This document shows, piece after piece, positions 38,618-51,139 of a stretch of DNA of 64,000 nucleotides; position 1 is the first letter of the stretch, and every line of letters starts with the position of its first letter. The stretch is from positions 19,500,054-19,564,053 of the forward strand of contig NC_092562.1 of assembly GCF_037975245.1 (NCBI RefSeq), written 5' to 3'. The DNA comes from Apostichopus japonicus. Lineage: Eukaryota; Echinodermata; Holothuroidea; Aspidochirotida; Stichopodidae. The position numbers were made by a program, and so were the translations under genes. The notes beneath the pieces were generated by a model. That model did not search any database. It saw only the letters and a program-made list of their open reading frames with translations, and was not told the DNA's origin.

Positions 38618-39179
38618 CATAGGCGTAGGAGCCTAATTTGATTTGGGGGGGGGGGGGGCTGTAACGACTTGCCCGAAAAATATAACTGAAATTTTTCGAG
38701 CGATCCGCGCACGTTCAACATGTTATTGTGCATTTCATATAGGCATTCATCGGTTATTACATCACGTGCCAATAACATACAATCATTTTCCGTCTTATTA
38801 TCCTTCCATATTGGTTAAAATTATTGGGGAATTTGTTACAACAATAATGATCATAATAATATAAGTTTAACCATTGAAAAACACATTGCAAAATATTCTT
38901 CTTTCAGTAGGTGCCCGAAAAATTCTCAGCATATTGACCGAATTTTCACCAAAAAAAGTGAAAAACACACTGCAAATTATTCTTTTTTCAGTAAGTGCCT
39001 GAAAATTCTCAGCATATTGCCCGAATTTTCACCCAAAAAAGTGAAAAACACACTGCAAATTATTCTTTTTTCAGTAGGTGCCCGAAAAATTCTCAGCATA
39101 TTGCCCGAATTTTCACCAAAAATTTTGGTTGGGGGGGCTGCAGCCCCCTCAGCCACCCCCCCCGCCTCCTACGCCTATG
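38618..39179. mobile_element. hAT-like MITE (CATAGGCGTAGGAG termini) with internal tandem repeat
   Basis: A 562-bp element with 14-bp inverted termini CATAGGCGTAGGAG and an 8-bp target duplication GTTTTAAC (38610-38617 and 39180-39187). G-tracts inside the left end and a GGGGGGGCTGCAGCCCCC fold-back inside the right end are conspicuous. An internal repeat of 83-84 bp, each unit starting CAGTAGGTGCC or a variant (38905, 38989, 39072), is present in just under three copies. There is no transposase frame. Confidence 0.9.
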
Positions 39180-39187
39180 GTTTTAAC

Positions 39188-39744
39188 CAGGGTTTTACAA
39201 TACATAAAATGACTATAGGTCTGGGCCAGTGATACCACTCTTACTTTGGTGTAATTAGCAACTCCTACTCATTTGCTTCCTGATATTTTGCTAGTATTTG
39301 CCTTATGGCATTTTCACTACGAGGTAATGCTTCAAATGTCTATTGTTAATCCAGTATGTACAGCTGTGTGTATCAAGCTGCTCAAACTGTACAAGTTTGA
39401 AAAAGCAATTGTCGCCAGCGTTTGCTTCCTGTTCGAAAATTTCCAAGCATATGTACACATGACTATGAGCCAAATCGTTATTGCATCCTGTTCGGTTGTC
39501 GATACTGTCTGTATGACAAGGAATCTTAACCACCTGTGCAGTCACGTGCTTGGATATTGAAAACGTGTTCGACAAGTTGCAGCACATGTACAATCATGAG
39601 ACCTTTGTTAGATTCTTGTCATATCAGCTATACAAGGCACTTTTGTCATTAATTAATGGATTTTAAGTAGCTGAATTTGAAGTATCCACTAGTTGCTTCA
39701 AAGATTTACTCGGCTTCTCACAACCTTGGCCCTCTCCCTCTACC
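39188..39744. other. Gene-free stretch upstream of the candidate short exon
   Basis: No repeat seen. If 39745-39811 is a first exon, this stretch holds its promoter and 5'UTR, but I cannot point to a TATA box or initiator. Confidence 0.35.
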
Positions 39745-39811
39745 ATGTCGAGTAGTAGCTTTTTAACACTGCGTGCCCCCTGTGAGGATGTTAGGAGACA
39801 GCCTCAGACAG
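39745..39811 (+). CDS. Candidate short alternative first coding exon
   Basis: The ATG at 39745 (context TACCATGTC) opens a 22-codon frame that reads MSSSSFLTLR, then APCEDVRRQPQT. It runs into a consensus donor (ACAG|gtaagc) one base into the next codon. That is the same phase and last base as the exons ending at 1043 and 53424 and as the microexon. This is the pattern expected of a short isoform-specific 5' exon. The evidence is only a donor, an open frame and phase agreement; there is no promoter evidence. Confidence 0.28.
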
Positions 39812-41522
39812 GTAAGCTTGTTACTCGTAAATTTATATCCAAACCTGTTTATTGGAATGCATGTGCTTATTAGTGGTTTTCTGGTAGTAATTCTGTTGGT
39901 ACAGCAAGGGATTTCCCTGTGCTTATATATAGGCTATTCTCTCAGTACAAACACATGATATTTGTCCCATGCCGAGTTAAGACAAAACATTTTGCAGATC
40001 ATAAACTTATTCTTAGGCTGCACTCGTTAGGGGTCTTTTGAGTCGTATATCCTTGAAACATTCCAGTAAGTGATAGTTATATTATTCATAAAGAACAAGA
40101 ATAATATTTGAGAAGTTTTATAATTCATATTATCTGTGAGAAAGTTATTATTGGCAGTTAGATCCTGGCTTGTTGACAGTTGCATATCTGTTTTGGAAAG
40201 TAAGTCATTTACTGCTATGTGAAAAGACCACATAAATTTGTTTTAATATTTTTTATTACATCACTGTATTGAATGATGATGGAGTAGCAACTCCTAGGAA
40301 GAAATGTTAGGCAGTCACCCAAGCCAGCAATGGACTCTGCTTTTCTTCAATGTCTTGAATATTCAAAGCCCTGTAAGGGTCAGATGTAATACCTGTCTGG
40401 CCAGGACACATTAAGATGATGAAGTAACAGGCGTTTATAATTCTTTTCTTTCACGGATACGATTACTTTGACTTCATAGTTAGCTAACCCATTTGAAGAG
40501 TCAATTAAGCAACTGCATTGTGTCAAATGTCAGTGTATTTTACAAACATGGGTACCAGATATATAGAATTTTCAAGTCTCTATGTTGTTGTGGTATATGC
40601 CCAGATCTATGAGAACTTGAAATCTCAAGAAGGATACTGTGAAGAGCATGAAACCAATCAGGACCACTTATTGGACCTGTTGCTATGCTCATGACAAAGG
40701 GTTAGCAACCATCAACTTTTGATGAATTAGCTGATTTTGTGTGATGCTTATCTATAATTATAATTTTGGTTGGTCACGTTCTAGGAACATTGCAGCAGTA
40801 GTAATGATATTTTCTGCAATTAAGATGGAGGTTGGCCTAAAAATAATTCTCTCAGTAATTGAGAAGTGATGTTTTTAACAAGCTTGGCTAAGTGGTGCTC
40901 ATGGAAAAAAACATAATTTCAGTTCATACATTTTATCAGAGGTAAGGAGAGAAAAAATTGAATTGTGTTATTTTTGTATTGATTTTCAATACAGAGGCAA
41001 CCAGAGAACAAATAAAATCATGTTATATTTTTTATTTCCAATAACATTTGTCAGATTGTGGTAATTATTTTCACAGTTTTCCCCCCAACATACAGTATAT
41101 ATGCATGCACTGGTTTTACCATGCAGAGTTTCTGACATGATGTTATAAGTACCAATATTATGATTGAATTGATGAGACCTGACTGGGGATAACGGGAGGT
41201 AGGGATGGGGGCAGGGGGGGGGGGGAGAGGAACAAGGTGTTTTAAGGGTGATGAAATCAATTAAATTGAGATTGGAATGTTGATTAAATTATAATAAATA
41301 AATGCATATATTTTGATGGGTATGGGGATAGCTATTTCAGGCACTGAAAATGTATATCATTTTGTATTCAGTTTATGCATCTCCTCTGTCATTGTACTAG
41401 AATACATGCATTTACATTGCAAAGTTGATTTTACCACTGTGAGGGACTGTGGGTGTTCACCAGGACTCAGAAGAGTACTTGGCCAAGGCCTGGATATTGC
41501 AGAATTTTGAACCATTCAGACC
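39812..41522. other. Gene-free intron-like stretch
   Basis: AT-rich, with a G-run near 41214-41225. No exon or transposon termini found. Confidence 0.45.
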
Positions 41523-41529
41523 TGATATA

Positions 41530-41993
41530 CAGGCATGAGACTCTTCCGCGGAAACGCGGATTTCAGATTATTTTTTTTTTCATTTTCGCGTTTTTTCTCG
41601 TAATTCGCGTTTTTTATTATTTTTTATTATTTTTTTTATTTTATTTAATTTTTTATTTATTTATTTATTTTTGCCCAACATGCTGGACTGTGAAGGGAAG
41701 GAACTCCGAATTTGACCAGTGGTGGAATCAAGTAGCACAAAGCAAGCAAAAAAGCCTTTTTTTGGTTCAAAAAAGCTAATGGATAAATTATACAAGCAGA
41801 AATTCCACAATTTTTTGGCGAGTTACGTGATGTGATAGATTCCATCTAGAGTCCACCATTTTGCATTTAAGCCCTCCTTACCTGACAAAAGAATTCTAAA
41901 GGGGAAGGGGTGTCCCCCTCCCCTTAAACCCCTCCCCCAGGACGGCGATCAATAAATTTCAGATTTTTTTTCCCCGGCTCAGTCTCATCCCTG
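41530..41993. mobile_element. MITE with CAGGCATGAGACT / AGTCTCATCCCTG ends
   Basis: A 464-bp element. The left end CAGGCATGAGACT is the inverted match of the right end AGTCTCATCCCTG, and TGATATA flanks both sides (41523-41529 and 41994-42000). Just inside the left end is the hairpin-prone CTTCCGCGGAAACGCGGATT. The right half carries AAGGGGAAGGGGTGTCCCCC, then the C-rich complement and GGACGGCGATCA, a module shared with the elements at 4703 and 8490. The T-rich frame across it is low-complexity and not a gene. Confidence 0.82.
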
Positions 41994-42000
41994 TGATATA

Positions 42001-45000
42001 GTACAGCTTTACCAATGTTCATTTTTCTGATTGGCAATCATGCCATCAACATAACTGATAATTCTTCCCAATCTGTCTTTGATCTACAGTATATACCTAC
42101 CTAAAGGTTCTTCGTCCTTGTTCTGCATTCCAGATTTTTCTGTGAAACTTTGCTGCAATTATTGCCAGTTAAGGGTCACAGATGCAATACGTAGTCTGGC
42201 TCGATTAAAGTTAATTTAGTTGTCATCTAGCACAGAGTGCAATGTTATTATTTTTCTTAACTATATTCAAGAACTTCGTATGTGGCTTAAATTTTGTGTG
42301 TGTTATCTAGGAGAGTCGTTTGGACTGTATAAATTGTATTAAATTCACATATATGTCAATTACGGTATTAATTGAAGTTGAAGGTGACTTCACTTTCTGA
42401 ATTCTTTTGGTTTTCTTTTGATATGAGGTGTTTATTACTGTTTGCATCAATATTACATCCATGGTACACGAGGCTACCATGTAATATTCCACACTAACTC
42501 AGTAAATTAGTAAAGTATTAATTTCTCTGAAAGACTTATTCAAACTTAGTTTTCTTTCAACTTTCCTCTAATAGTGCAAGTCACGTTTTAACTCCGTGGG
42601 TGTATATATATGAAGATTTCGTAAGACCTATGAGGATTTGAAATAGAAAACGGAAATTGAAAATGTGATAAAGGTGAATCTAGAGGATGGTGCTTATAAC
42701 ACAGTCTGTAGGTTTCAATCATATCACCGTCATAGATGCAATTCAAAGCTGTCATGTGTGAAGCAGTGGACTGAGGAATAGATAATTATTAAATTGAGGA
42801 GAGGAGCGGAATGATCTCTGCATGACCGACAGAGATAACTTACAGACTCATTGTGTCCCTCACATAATGAAGGATTGTTCTTTTGCACCCTGTGTTGCAT
42901 GACACAGTGCTTATAGTAAATGTAATCCTAGCTGTGATGATATTTGTTCAAAATAACCCCTCTGCCTGGCCCTCCCCACCCAAAATGCTGATAAGTCACA
43001 TAAGGTTCATTCATGTTCAAACTTCAAATTGCATGCAATTTCATGTCATTTTCCTTTACTGAGACAAATATTACTGTCTAATTTAACATTCCCAAAGGCA
43101 TCTCTGCATGACAATATTTCTGAAGTTCAGATCATATCTTTGAAAGCACTTTTGTGAACTTAAATGCGATTTATTTAACATGTTGAAATTTGACGTCAGC
43201 ATCTATGACAGGTCTTATAAATGTTCACAGATATTGAATAAATTCTCGCAAATAACGGGCATGTTTTTAGAACAATAGAAATGCAGATTGATGTTTCATC
43301 TGTACCATTGATATGTAGATTCAAACTTCTGCCATGTCTTAATTATACTGAAGTGTTTAGAGTAATCCTGCAAGAGATTAAACGATGAAGACAGAAAGTA
43401 CAGAGACCTTTCAATTTGATGTCATCATATCTGAAAGGCTTTTTTATGAACTTTTTGCTGGTTTTTCCTTGATTCTGTGTTATCAGGTCAAGATAAGAGT
43501 CATCCCATTGTCAGTTAAGTTAAGAGATATGTTTGCACCCTCCAGGCAGTCCTATTCGACTGTTCTTGAATTTTTGAACTCCAAATTTAGACAAACTTTA
43601 ACGCTTCTATAGATCTTCCGTCGAAGCATTTTTCTTTTTCGGTGAAATTGGGTCGTCATTTGATCGATATAAGATGACCAAAGCAAAATAGATTGTGGTT
43701 AAAGCTGAAGTATGCATCGAAGGAAGATGATATATATTTGCGAGGCCTATAATTGCAAAATGTTTCTAGTTTTGACGTCATTACAGTACATCATTAGAGT
43801 TACTATATTAAGCTGCTATTCCAGTTCTCCACAATGGCAATGACTTGTATAACAGATGAGATGTAATGATTAAAGACCGATAGAAAAGTCAGGGAAAGTG
43901 GATTGTTTAAAAAAAAAAAATTTAATTGCTCCTGCCTGCGTCCTTTGGTTCTACACAAAAGTACAGAATATTAACCATGAAAATGTTGTGGAGTTTCTTA
44001 ATTTATCATGGAAAAGTTATGAAAGTATATAATATATAATCCTGTTGGACTGCAAGAATTGATTGGTGTTTGACTGCAGTCAGTACTACACTGCTTTAAA
44101 TTTATTCTCACATGGTCTAAAAATACTTGATTTCGTTGATGTAGTCAGTTCTTTGGATGTGTGAGTTATCACCTGCTGTGTGAGCTGTTGGTTGTGATTG
44201 GATAAATATTTTCTATACATAGGTATTGAGAAGAGCCTTTAGCAGTGGATTATAACACCATTGAAAGTATAAGCTGCTACAGCGTTGTTTGCAATCAATA
44301 ATTAAGAAAAAGGGGGGTGGGGGTTACAGTTATGTAGAATTCAGCTTAGATAACATCTAGCATATTTCTCAACTTGTCATTGTTACGTGCAAAGATGTGT
44401 ATTAATGTGTGTATTGGATTCATCATATCATAATGATAATTTGTTTCCTCAAAAATTTACAGTTGATCATGTTTTGCTATAACCAATATTGATTGTAATA
44501 CACTGTATATGACAAATACTATGTTATATCTGTAGAGTAAAAATAAATGTGCAGAGTATCAGTGTACTGTAGAATTGACTAAACAACGTTCCTAGTAATA
44601 AATAAAATTATCACATGAAGGAATGAAAACAGCTCAGGCAACACTCTGAATATCCAAGCCATCATTTCCTGTACTGATCTTGGGAAACAGGAAGGCAGAA
44701 AAATGTGTGACACTTAATGAACAACTACAGTAATTTTGAAAAGTGCAACTGAGGTCGAAATTGTACAAGCATAGCTACACAATTACATAAAGGTGACATA
44801 ATTCACACATTCACAGTGCAAGTGACCTAATGTTCTTGTAGAGCCTAGTAAGAAAAAAGTTCATAGAGTACTCTTGTGCAAACTCATTTTTTTTCTTTCT
44901 GTGATGAGGTTGGGGGGGGGGTACAATTTTTACACAGTATTTCTAACTGAGGGACTCAACTTTCTGCCAAAAGCTGATTAGCTAAAACTAGGGCACTTGT

Positions 45001-45336
45001 TTAGTTTAACCATCAGAGTTGTAGTAATTACTGTGGTTGGCCACAAAAATGATGAGAAATGTTTGGTTGTGCAATAGAGTAAAGAATTAGATTGAGTGGA
45101 AAATAAACATCCACAGGCTTAAAAGATGATCAGAAGTACCATGTAAAACACAAAATTAAGTGAAAAACCCAAAGTGTAATTAATTTATTGTTCATCATTA
45201 GTTGATAAGAATGAATGCACACCACTTTGAATAGTACAATTACTGAGTTAGAGTGCAGAATGCATTTTTACCAAAAGTAATGGAAAATACCTTGTAAACA
45301 AGTTATACCAAGAATCTCCAAAAGGTTTATATTTCT
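42001..45336. other. 3.3-kb gene-free intron-like stretch
   Basis: AT-rich. It includes a short A-run at 43910-43920 and a G-run near 44911-44920. The 75-codon frame at 43385-43612 is unremarkable. No repeats with recognisable ends. Confidence 0.45.
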
Positions 45337-45340
45337 TTAA

Positions 45341-45692
45341 ATGGTGTGAAGACTCGCGCACAAAGAAACGTCTCATGCCAGTAATCTGACCTACTTTCGA
45401 ATGAGGTGTAACAGAAGTGTTAGACACCACCATCGATCCCAGAAAATACACACACAGCTTGCTACCGTCGGTAATTGGACACTAGTGTACAGTGAATACA
45501 TACAGCTACGGTCAATACCCACAACAGAGTGTTCATAGCAGCGTGGACATCTCAGGTCTAGATAAAAGATAACAAGGTATCACGTTTCACTGTCTGCATT
45601 TTGTAGACAAGAAGAAAACGTCATTTGCAAGCAACGGAAAATTAACTTTTATCAGAGTGCGGCACGTGGTTTGGGGCGAGTCTTCAATGCCT
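45341..45692. mobile_element. TTAA-flanked MITE, copy 2 (inverted)
   Basis: A 352-bp element flanked by TTAA at 45337-45340 and 45693-45696. It is the reverse complement of the element at 7909-8271, with many substitutions and small indels. It opens ATGGTGTGAAGACTCGC and closes CGAGTCTTCAATGCC. The agreement of two independently inserted copies fixes both the termini and the TTAA target. Confidence 0.85.
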
Positions 45693-45696
45693 TTAA

Positions 45697-47111
45697 ATCT
45701 TCAACTCCCACAGATGACCACATAGTTATTATTTGGCATTCTGCAAGACTTAGTACACTTTCATTTGTATTACAAAATGTGAGAAGTAAAATAGAAAAGA
45801 GAAGAAGATCTGTGGCCATGTCACAACACAAGTGTAAAAGTGAGCTATTGCTTTATTGGGTCAATTCCATTTGAGGATATTAAATGTTAACTGTTTCCAG
45901 GTCTTTCTAAATCATATATGTGATACAAACGTTAATCGTCTACCACAAGCAATGTCAACAAAATTAATATTTAGTACTTTTCATGGCTAAATTTATATAC
46001 ATTCATCAATCACAGATCTAAACCCAATTTTCACCAAGACAAAACAAAAAACTGGGATTTAAAAAAAAAAAATTTATACCAAAAGTCACGTTATATTACT
46101 TAAATTGCATTTAAGACTGCACTCAAGAAGTGGTCGAATGTACATTAAAAAATTGGTTTTATTGTCAGAATTTTTTAAATTAAGAGCAGTAATCACTTAG
46201 CATGTAATGTTGATGATACTTCATAGAATGCACAATTAACCCTGAGATTCCTCATTCACGACTGCATGATGGGTATTTCTCTTCCTAAACTTGTTTGTTC
46301 CAGGGTAAATTAATTGCTAAAAGGTTTCAAATACTTTGCACTTTTGCTTGCATTTTCTTATGAGCTATAAATAGAGATTTTTAGCACCCACTTGTGATCA
46401 TTCAAGTGTGAGGCAATGGAGAATATGTGAAGTGCATGTTAACGATAAGTTTCTCTACGAAAGCACAGAGATGCCATTTTAGGCTATCCTTAATCCTCAC
46501 TGAAATGGCTCCTTTGGGGCAATAATAGTGTTTTGTGCATCTTGTTGTTACCTCTCATATTACTGTATGCTTTGCATTTATATCGTATGGCATAAGACCT
46601 CAAACCTAAGCAGTTATAAATTAATTTTCTCCTTTTAAGTCACCTTAGAGCCCACATATCTCTTTTGCAATAAACCAAAAGTGAAATAGTTTGTCACCTT
46701 GTCCCTCTGTTAGTGATGATAAAAGACGTCATTCTCCGTCAGACATGGTCTTCGGAGCAGTCAGCTGTTGCGATAACAACTCAATTCACAATTTTACCTG
46801 CAATTGCAAATCTTCCAATTGAGGGGGTTGTTTATGTATGCCAAAAGCGGTAAACATGTCTATGGATAGATGGCTTTCATTCCTAAGGAGCCAAATGGGA
46901 AGCATCAGGCAAGGGTTGGATAAGGTGGTGGAAGGAGTTAAGAATGAAGAAAAGATCATTCCTAATATCATAAAAAAAAATTGTGATGCGCGTAAACAGT
47001 AAATCCCACTGAGCCAGCCTTGGAAAAACTCCAGAGAATGTGAATTATATACAATACAACAAGCAGTTTGATGATTCTGTATTGACTCCATACTATAAAT
47101 TGCTGAGTCCC
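45697..47111. other. Gene-free intron-like stretch
   Basis: AT-rich with A-runs near 46061 and 46971. The minus frame 46786-47145 (119 codons) has no recognisable domain and ends inside the neighbouring transposon. Confidence 0.4.
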
Positions 47112-47114
47112 TTA

Positions 47115-48212
47115 TGCTGGCGTCACACTGTCCCGAAGTTGACACCAGATGGACACACGATAAAGAAAATGTTCAAATTTGGCTCTGATCGTAAAAACAT
47201 CGGGCCATTCGTGAGGGCATCTTAGGCCATCGCATGACTGCCGGTGGAGTTTTTCAGGCTCCGGCAGCAACTTCGTGAGCGGTGGCAAAATCTTTGGCAT
47301 GCCAAAAAATTACCGGAAGAACTTGCGAAGGTTCATTTTCGTGTTGAGTTCGTGTGTCCATTTTGCCCTTTGTAAAGCCATCGTGAGGGCATCTTATCAA
47401 ATCGTGTCATCTTCATTTGTCCTTCGTATGATCATCGGTGCCATCGGGCATTTTCGCCTCACGAAGACAATACGAAGGAAACAAGAAGCTGCCCGATTGT
47501 CTTATGAAGGCAACACGACTACGTGAAGCCCTCGCAATGCCGTCGAGTAACCATCGTACTATAGTACGATGACATCGAGATGGGACCACGGTGTCGGCGA
47601 AGACAGCCGAATTTGAGAACCTCAAGTGTTTCCCAGGTGTCATGTTAACGTGGACATAATAAAGGCCAGCCTCAGAGCATCTTCCTCAGTCAGTCCTAAG
47701 CAACTTTACAGAGTAGAGGCGTGTGTAACCCCCAAAGCTACAATCACAAACACGATTAACCACAATTCAGTTCCTGCAGAATGGCATACTTTGGTGATGA
47801 GACAACCAGGAAAAAGAAAGCAGCAGCATTGCTTCTTTTGATGTACCTCAGAGAACATGATGAGCAACTTTTACAGGCCCAGCACCTCCTCTTACAATAA
47901 GAAAGCTTTATTTTATTTTACTTTGCCATTTCTTGCTATTTGCCTTTCTAGCATTCGACAATGTACTTATCAATACGTCGTCGTGTATAGCCTTCGTGTG
48001 GCATTTGTGTGTCCTGCAGGTAAACTACTTAAATAGAAATGCACATCTTCGTGTGTGGTTCGGGTGCCATCGTGTGACCTTCTGTAGGCATCGTACTTGC
48101 TTCGGCTGTTGATTGGCTGTTGACCAAGTTCGGGGCCATCTTCGTGCGAAATTCAAAATTCCATATTCGTATGGCCATCTGGTGTCAACTTCGCGACAGT
48201 GTGACGCCTGCA
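47115..48212. mobile_element. PIF/Harbinger-like non-autonomous element
   Basis: A 1098-bp element with long imperfect inverted termini. The left end starts TGCTGGCGTCACACTGTCCC and the right end complemented starts TGCAGGCGTCACACTGTCGC. The match extends through CGAAGTTGACACCAGATGG. Both sides are flanked by the trinucleotide TTA (47112-47114 and 48213-48215), the target duplication length and sequence of PIF/Harbinger transposons. The interior is GC-richer than the flanks and full of short CATCGTGTG/TTCGTGTG subterminal motifs. No DDE nuclease frame remains. A 39-codon frame at 47781-47900 may be a coding remnant. Confidence 0.85.
47781..47900 (+). pseudogene. Possible coding remnant inside the Harbinger-like element
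   Basis: A 39-codon frame from ATG to TAA beginning MAYFGDETTRKKKAAALLLL and ending in a Gln/Leu-rich helix (LREHDEQLLQAQHLLLQ). It is basic then amphipathic and looks more protein-like than the surrounding sequence. It might be the N-terminal end of a former transposon protein. I cannot assign it to the transposase or the Myb-like partner of Harbinger elements. Confidence 0.25.
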
Positions 48213-48215
48213 TTA

Positions 48216-50635
48216 AGATCAGAAGTGACCATGAATGATCATGATGACTGACCTAATTATTTAGATATTTACAGGTTATTGTACACATTTGCAGCATAAT
48301 CAAGAGGTGTTTTTACTACGTGTATGGTTTATATGATGTTACCCAGGCTCTATGCAATGACTTAATGCCAACTATTGATTCCTGAGTTATAGTCAGATAT
48401 GCAAATAATGAAATGTAAATTATATTAAAAGTGTGGAGATTAGTCACCTCAGGGATTGGTAGTGTAATAATGAGGTTCTACAGCTGTCAATTTACTGCAA
48501 TATCATCTCATCATTGTCTCTGTTCGCAAATGTTAACTTGCAACTTGAGGATGAAGTGTCTGAAGTGACATCTACTTTAAAGAAATGTAGGAATTCTTTA
48601 TAATTTATCTAATAAGTTTGACGAAAATGTCATGAAAATTTCTACCTCAGTGTCGTGAATTTGATATATATTTTTAAAAATTCTTTACACATATTACTCG
48701 AAAGTCCTCCTCATCAGTCTCTTATGAGGATTGCTATCATTTCTTTGAATTAAATCAACAACAGAGTTCTGACGAGGAAATTATTAACAATTTGAAAAAA
48801 GGGCAAAGACAATTTTGGGCTTAGATAGGATTTGAACCAGTGACCTCAGGGTTTTGCAACTCCTTAGTGAAGATTTGGTATGACTCAAGTTTGTTTTTAA
48901 AATAATGTTTATAACTGAACTTACCTTAGACACTGTCAAGATTACATCATGTGACTAAGACAAAGAAAGGGAGGAGAGGGGGAATCATATGTTTCAGGGA
49001 TTTGGTCCTGGCATAAAACTTGCACATCACTATATCCAATAACCACTTACATTTTAAGCTAAGAGAGCAGCAAGTTAGCATAAAGAAGTCATTCCCAAAC
49101 CTCTCTGTGTTTGAGAATTGTCTCCCGATTCTAGAAACTAATTTAATATATTCTACATATATAATTTTCCCTCACCATTTCTTGAAACCTTTAATACCTT
49201 AATTAAGGGTGGATGGAGAATGCTATGCACACACTTAAATGCATTGTGGTTTGTCGATTGAAGTGAAACTTTTATTGTTATTTTATTGAATAGCCCCACC
49301 ATTTTGTCATACTGTGGCACATAGCTATAGCCCAATGATTATATAGCAAGTTTAACATGTACCTGGGAAGTTAAATGTAGTTCTAGTCATTATTTTCTTT
49401 AGAAATGTATATGAGAAGTAGAGTGCATTTCAGAATGTCAGTAAATTAAAACCTCTCATGATCAGTTTTAGATGATTAGTGATTCATTAATTACATTAAT
49501 GATGAACTAGGTTCACCTTTCTGTTCAAAAAGAGTTCTAAATAATAATAAAGTGGAGTTGAATAGAGCTACACTTTTAATGAGATATGCTTACAAATATT
49601 TGCATTGTTTCTTTTCAATTTTGAAAGGAGGTACTTTATTTACGCTGATAACCTGATCATGGCACAGAGTATTAGGGAACTGAAATCTGTCACAAATTCG
49701 ACTCCTTAGTTTATGAAATAAACCAGAATTAGAAGTAACTTTTTTCTTAAAGTTAGCATACTACCTTATAAAAAGCCTGTGTATGTAACCACCTCTGTTG
49801 GAGTTGTTATCATGGAAGTTCATGGAGTTCTCTGACTTGTACACACAAGAGATATCACAAATTTACAGTAATGACTGTCTAAACAAAACAACATACATCC
49901 TAAACATACATCCTTGAAACACTGAAGAATGATCAAAATATGTTTTCCCTGTTCTTTTAATTTTCATCTCTGCTCTCAACCTTTGTTTGTAATTCTAACA
50001 TTCATTGTAATAAATAGGAGAGATAATCTTAATACAGGATTGACTGGATGCCAAACGAAAGGGTTACAACATGAGAAATTCAAACTTATGTAGTGATTAT
50101 GCCTTTAAATGGTTCTTCAATTTCTAACTAAAAGTCACAATTTAATACCATCAAGTAACCAATTGAATACTAAGTGGTTTGCTTTCAGTATCCCAGAGGA
50201 TATAAAATGGCTCGTAACGGCAGCATATATAGTTGTCAGACGTGCTGTGTACAGTCATTATAACAGAAACAATGATTCTGTTTTGACCCATAGATGTAAA
50301 AACTACTTTGTTTACACCACACATTATAACATGCCCCTAGCTCTCATCCCTGAAATAAAACTTCACTCTATCTTCTTCCTTAACCCCCCCCCCCCCCTCC
50401 CCTCTCCCTCATCCCACTCCCACTCACCAACAATTCTGATGATGCCATCAATTGGTAATGGCAGATTAAGCCTAGCTTTTTATCCTGCTATTTGCAGATG
50501 TTGTTTAAAGTTTTCTTAAACTAGATGAAAATACTGCCCTCATTTTTAATAAATTTGCTTGACACTTATTTTGTATATGAGGTGCCTTGATTTCTTTCCC
50601 CATTATCATTTAAAGTAGTTATGTACAGTATAGTA
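48216..50635. other. 2.4-kb gene-free intron-like stretch
   Basis: AT-rich with a B-box-like fragment at 48828-48838 (minus) and a C-run at 50385-50397. The 136-codon frame at 50109-50519 includes the C-run and has no recognisable domain. Confidence 0.45.
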
Positions 50636-51139
50636 CTAAAAACTTATAATACTAAGGTGGTCATAAACACTTTCATATTGCAGACCTGTTTATTGTTCAT
50701 ATTTATTTATTTTTCCCCCTTTTCTCATATATCTATTTTGTCATAGCTTTCTTCATTAGAAATATTAATTAATGCTATATTGCCTCATGCATCAAAAATA
50801 AAATAGAAATCCAAAGCTTGATTGATACATTTACTGGCAGCAAGCAAGTACTTATTAAGCAATGGTATTAAGTATAGTGGAGTCAACTAAAAACTTATAA
50901 TACTAAGGTGGTCATAAACACTTTCATATTGCAGACCTGTTTATCGTTCATATTTATTTATTTTTCCCCCTTTTCTCATATATATCTATTTTGTCATAGC
51001 TTTCTTCATTAGAAATATTAATTAATGCTATATTGCCTCATGCATCAAAAATAAAATAGAAATCCAAAGCTTGATTGACACATTTACTGGCAGCAAGCAA
51101 GTACTTATTAAGCAATGGTATTAAGTATAGTGGAGTCAA
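50636..51139. repeat. Recent 251-bp tandem duplication
   Basis: Two adjacent copies (50636-50886 and 50887-51139) begin CTAAAAACTTATAATACTAA and end GTGGAGTCAA. They differ by two substitutions and one extra AT dinucleotide. There are no transposon ends or target duplications, so this is a simple local duplication. Confidence 0.93.

Noticed and set aside
41453-41779. 108-codon plus frame rich in Phe/Leu/Ile/Tyr (apparent membrane protein)
   Set aside because: The hydrophobicity comes from a T-rich low-complexity segment inside the MITE at 41530-41993.
46786-47145. 119-codon minus frame
   Set aside because: Its start side lies inside the Harbinger-like element, and the rest has no recognisable domain or splice context.
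50109-50519. 136-codon plus frame
   Set aside because: Includes translation of a C-run, with no conserved motif and no acceptor/donor pair consistent with an exon.
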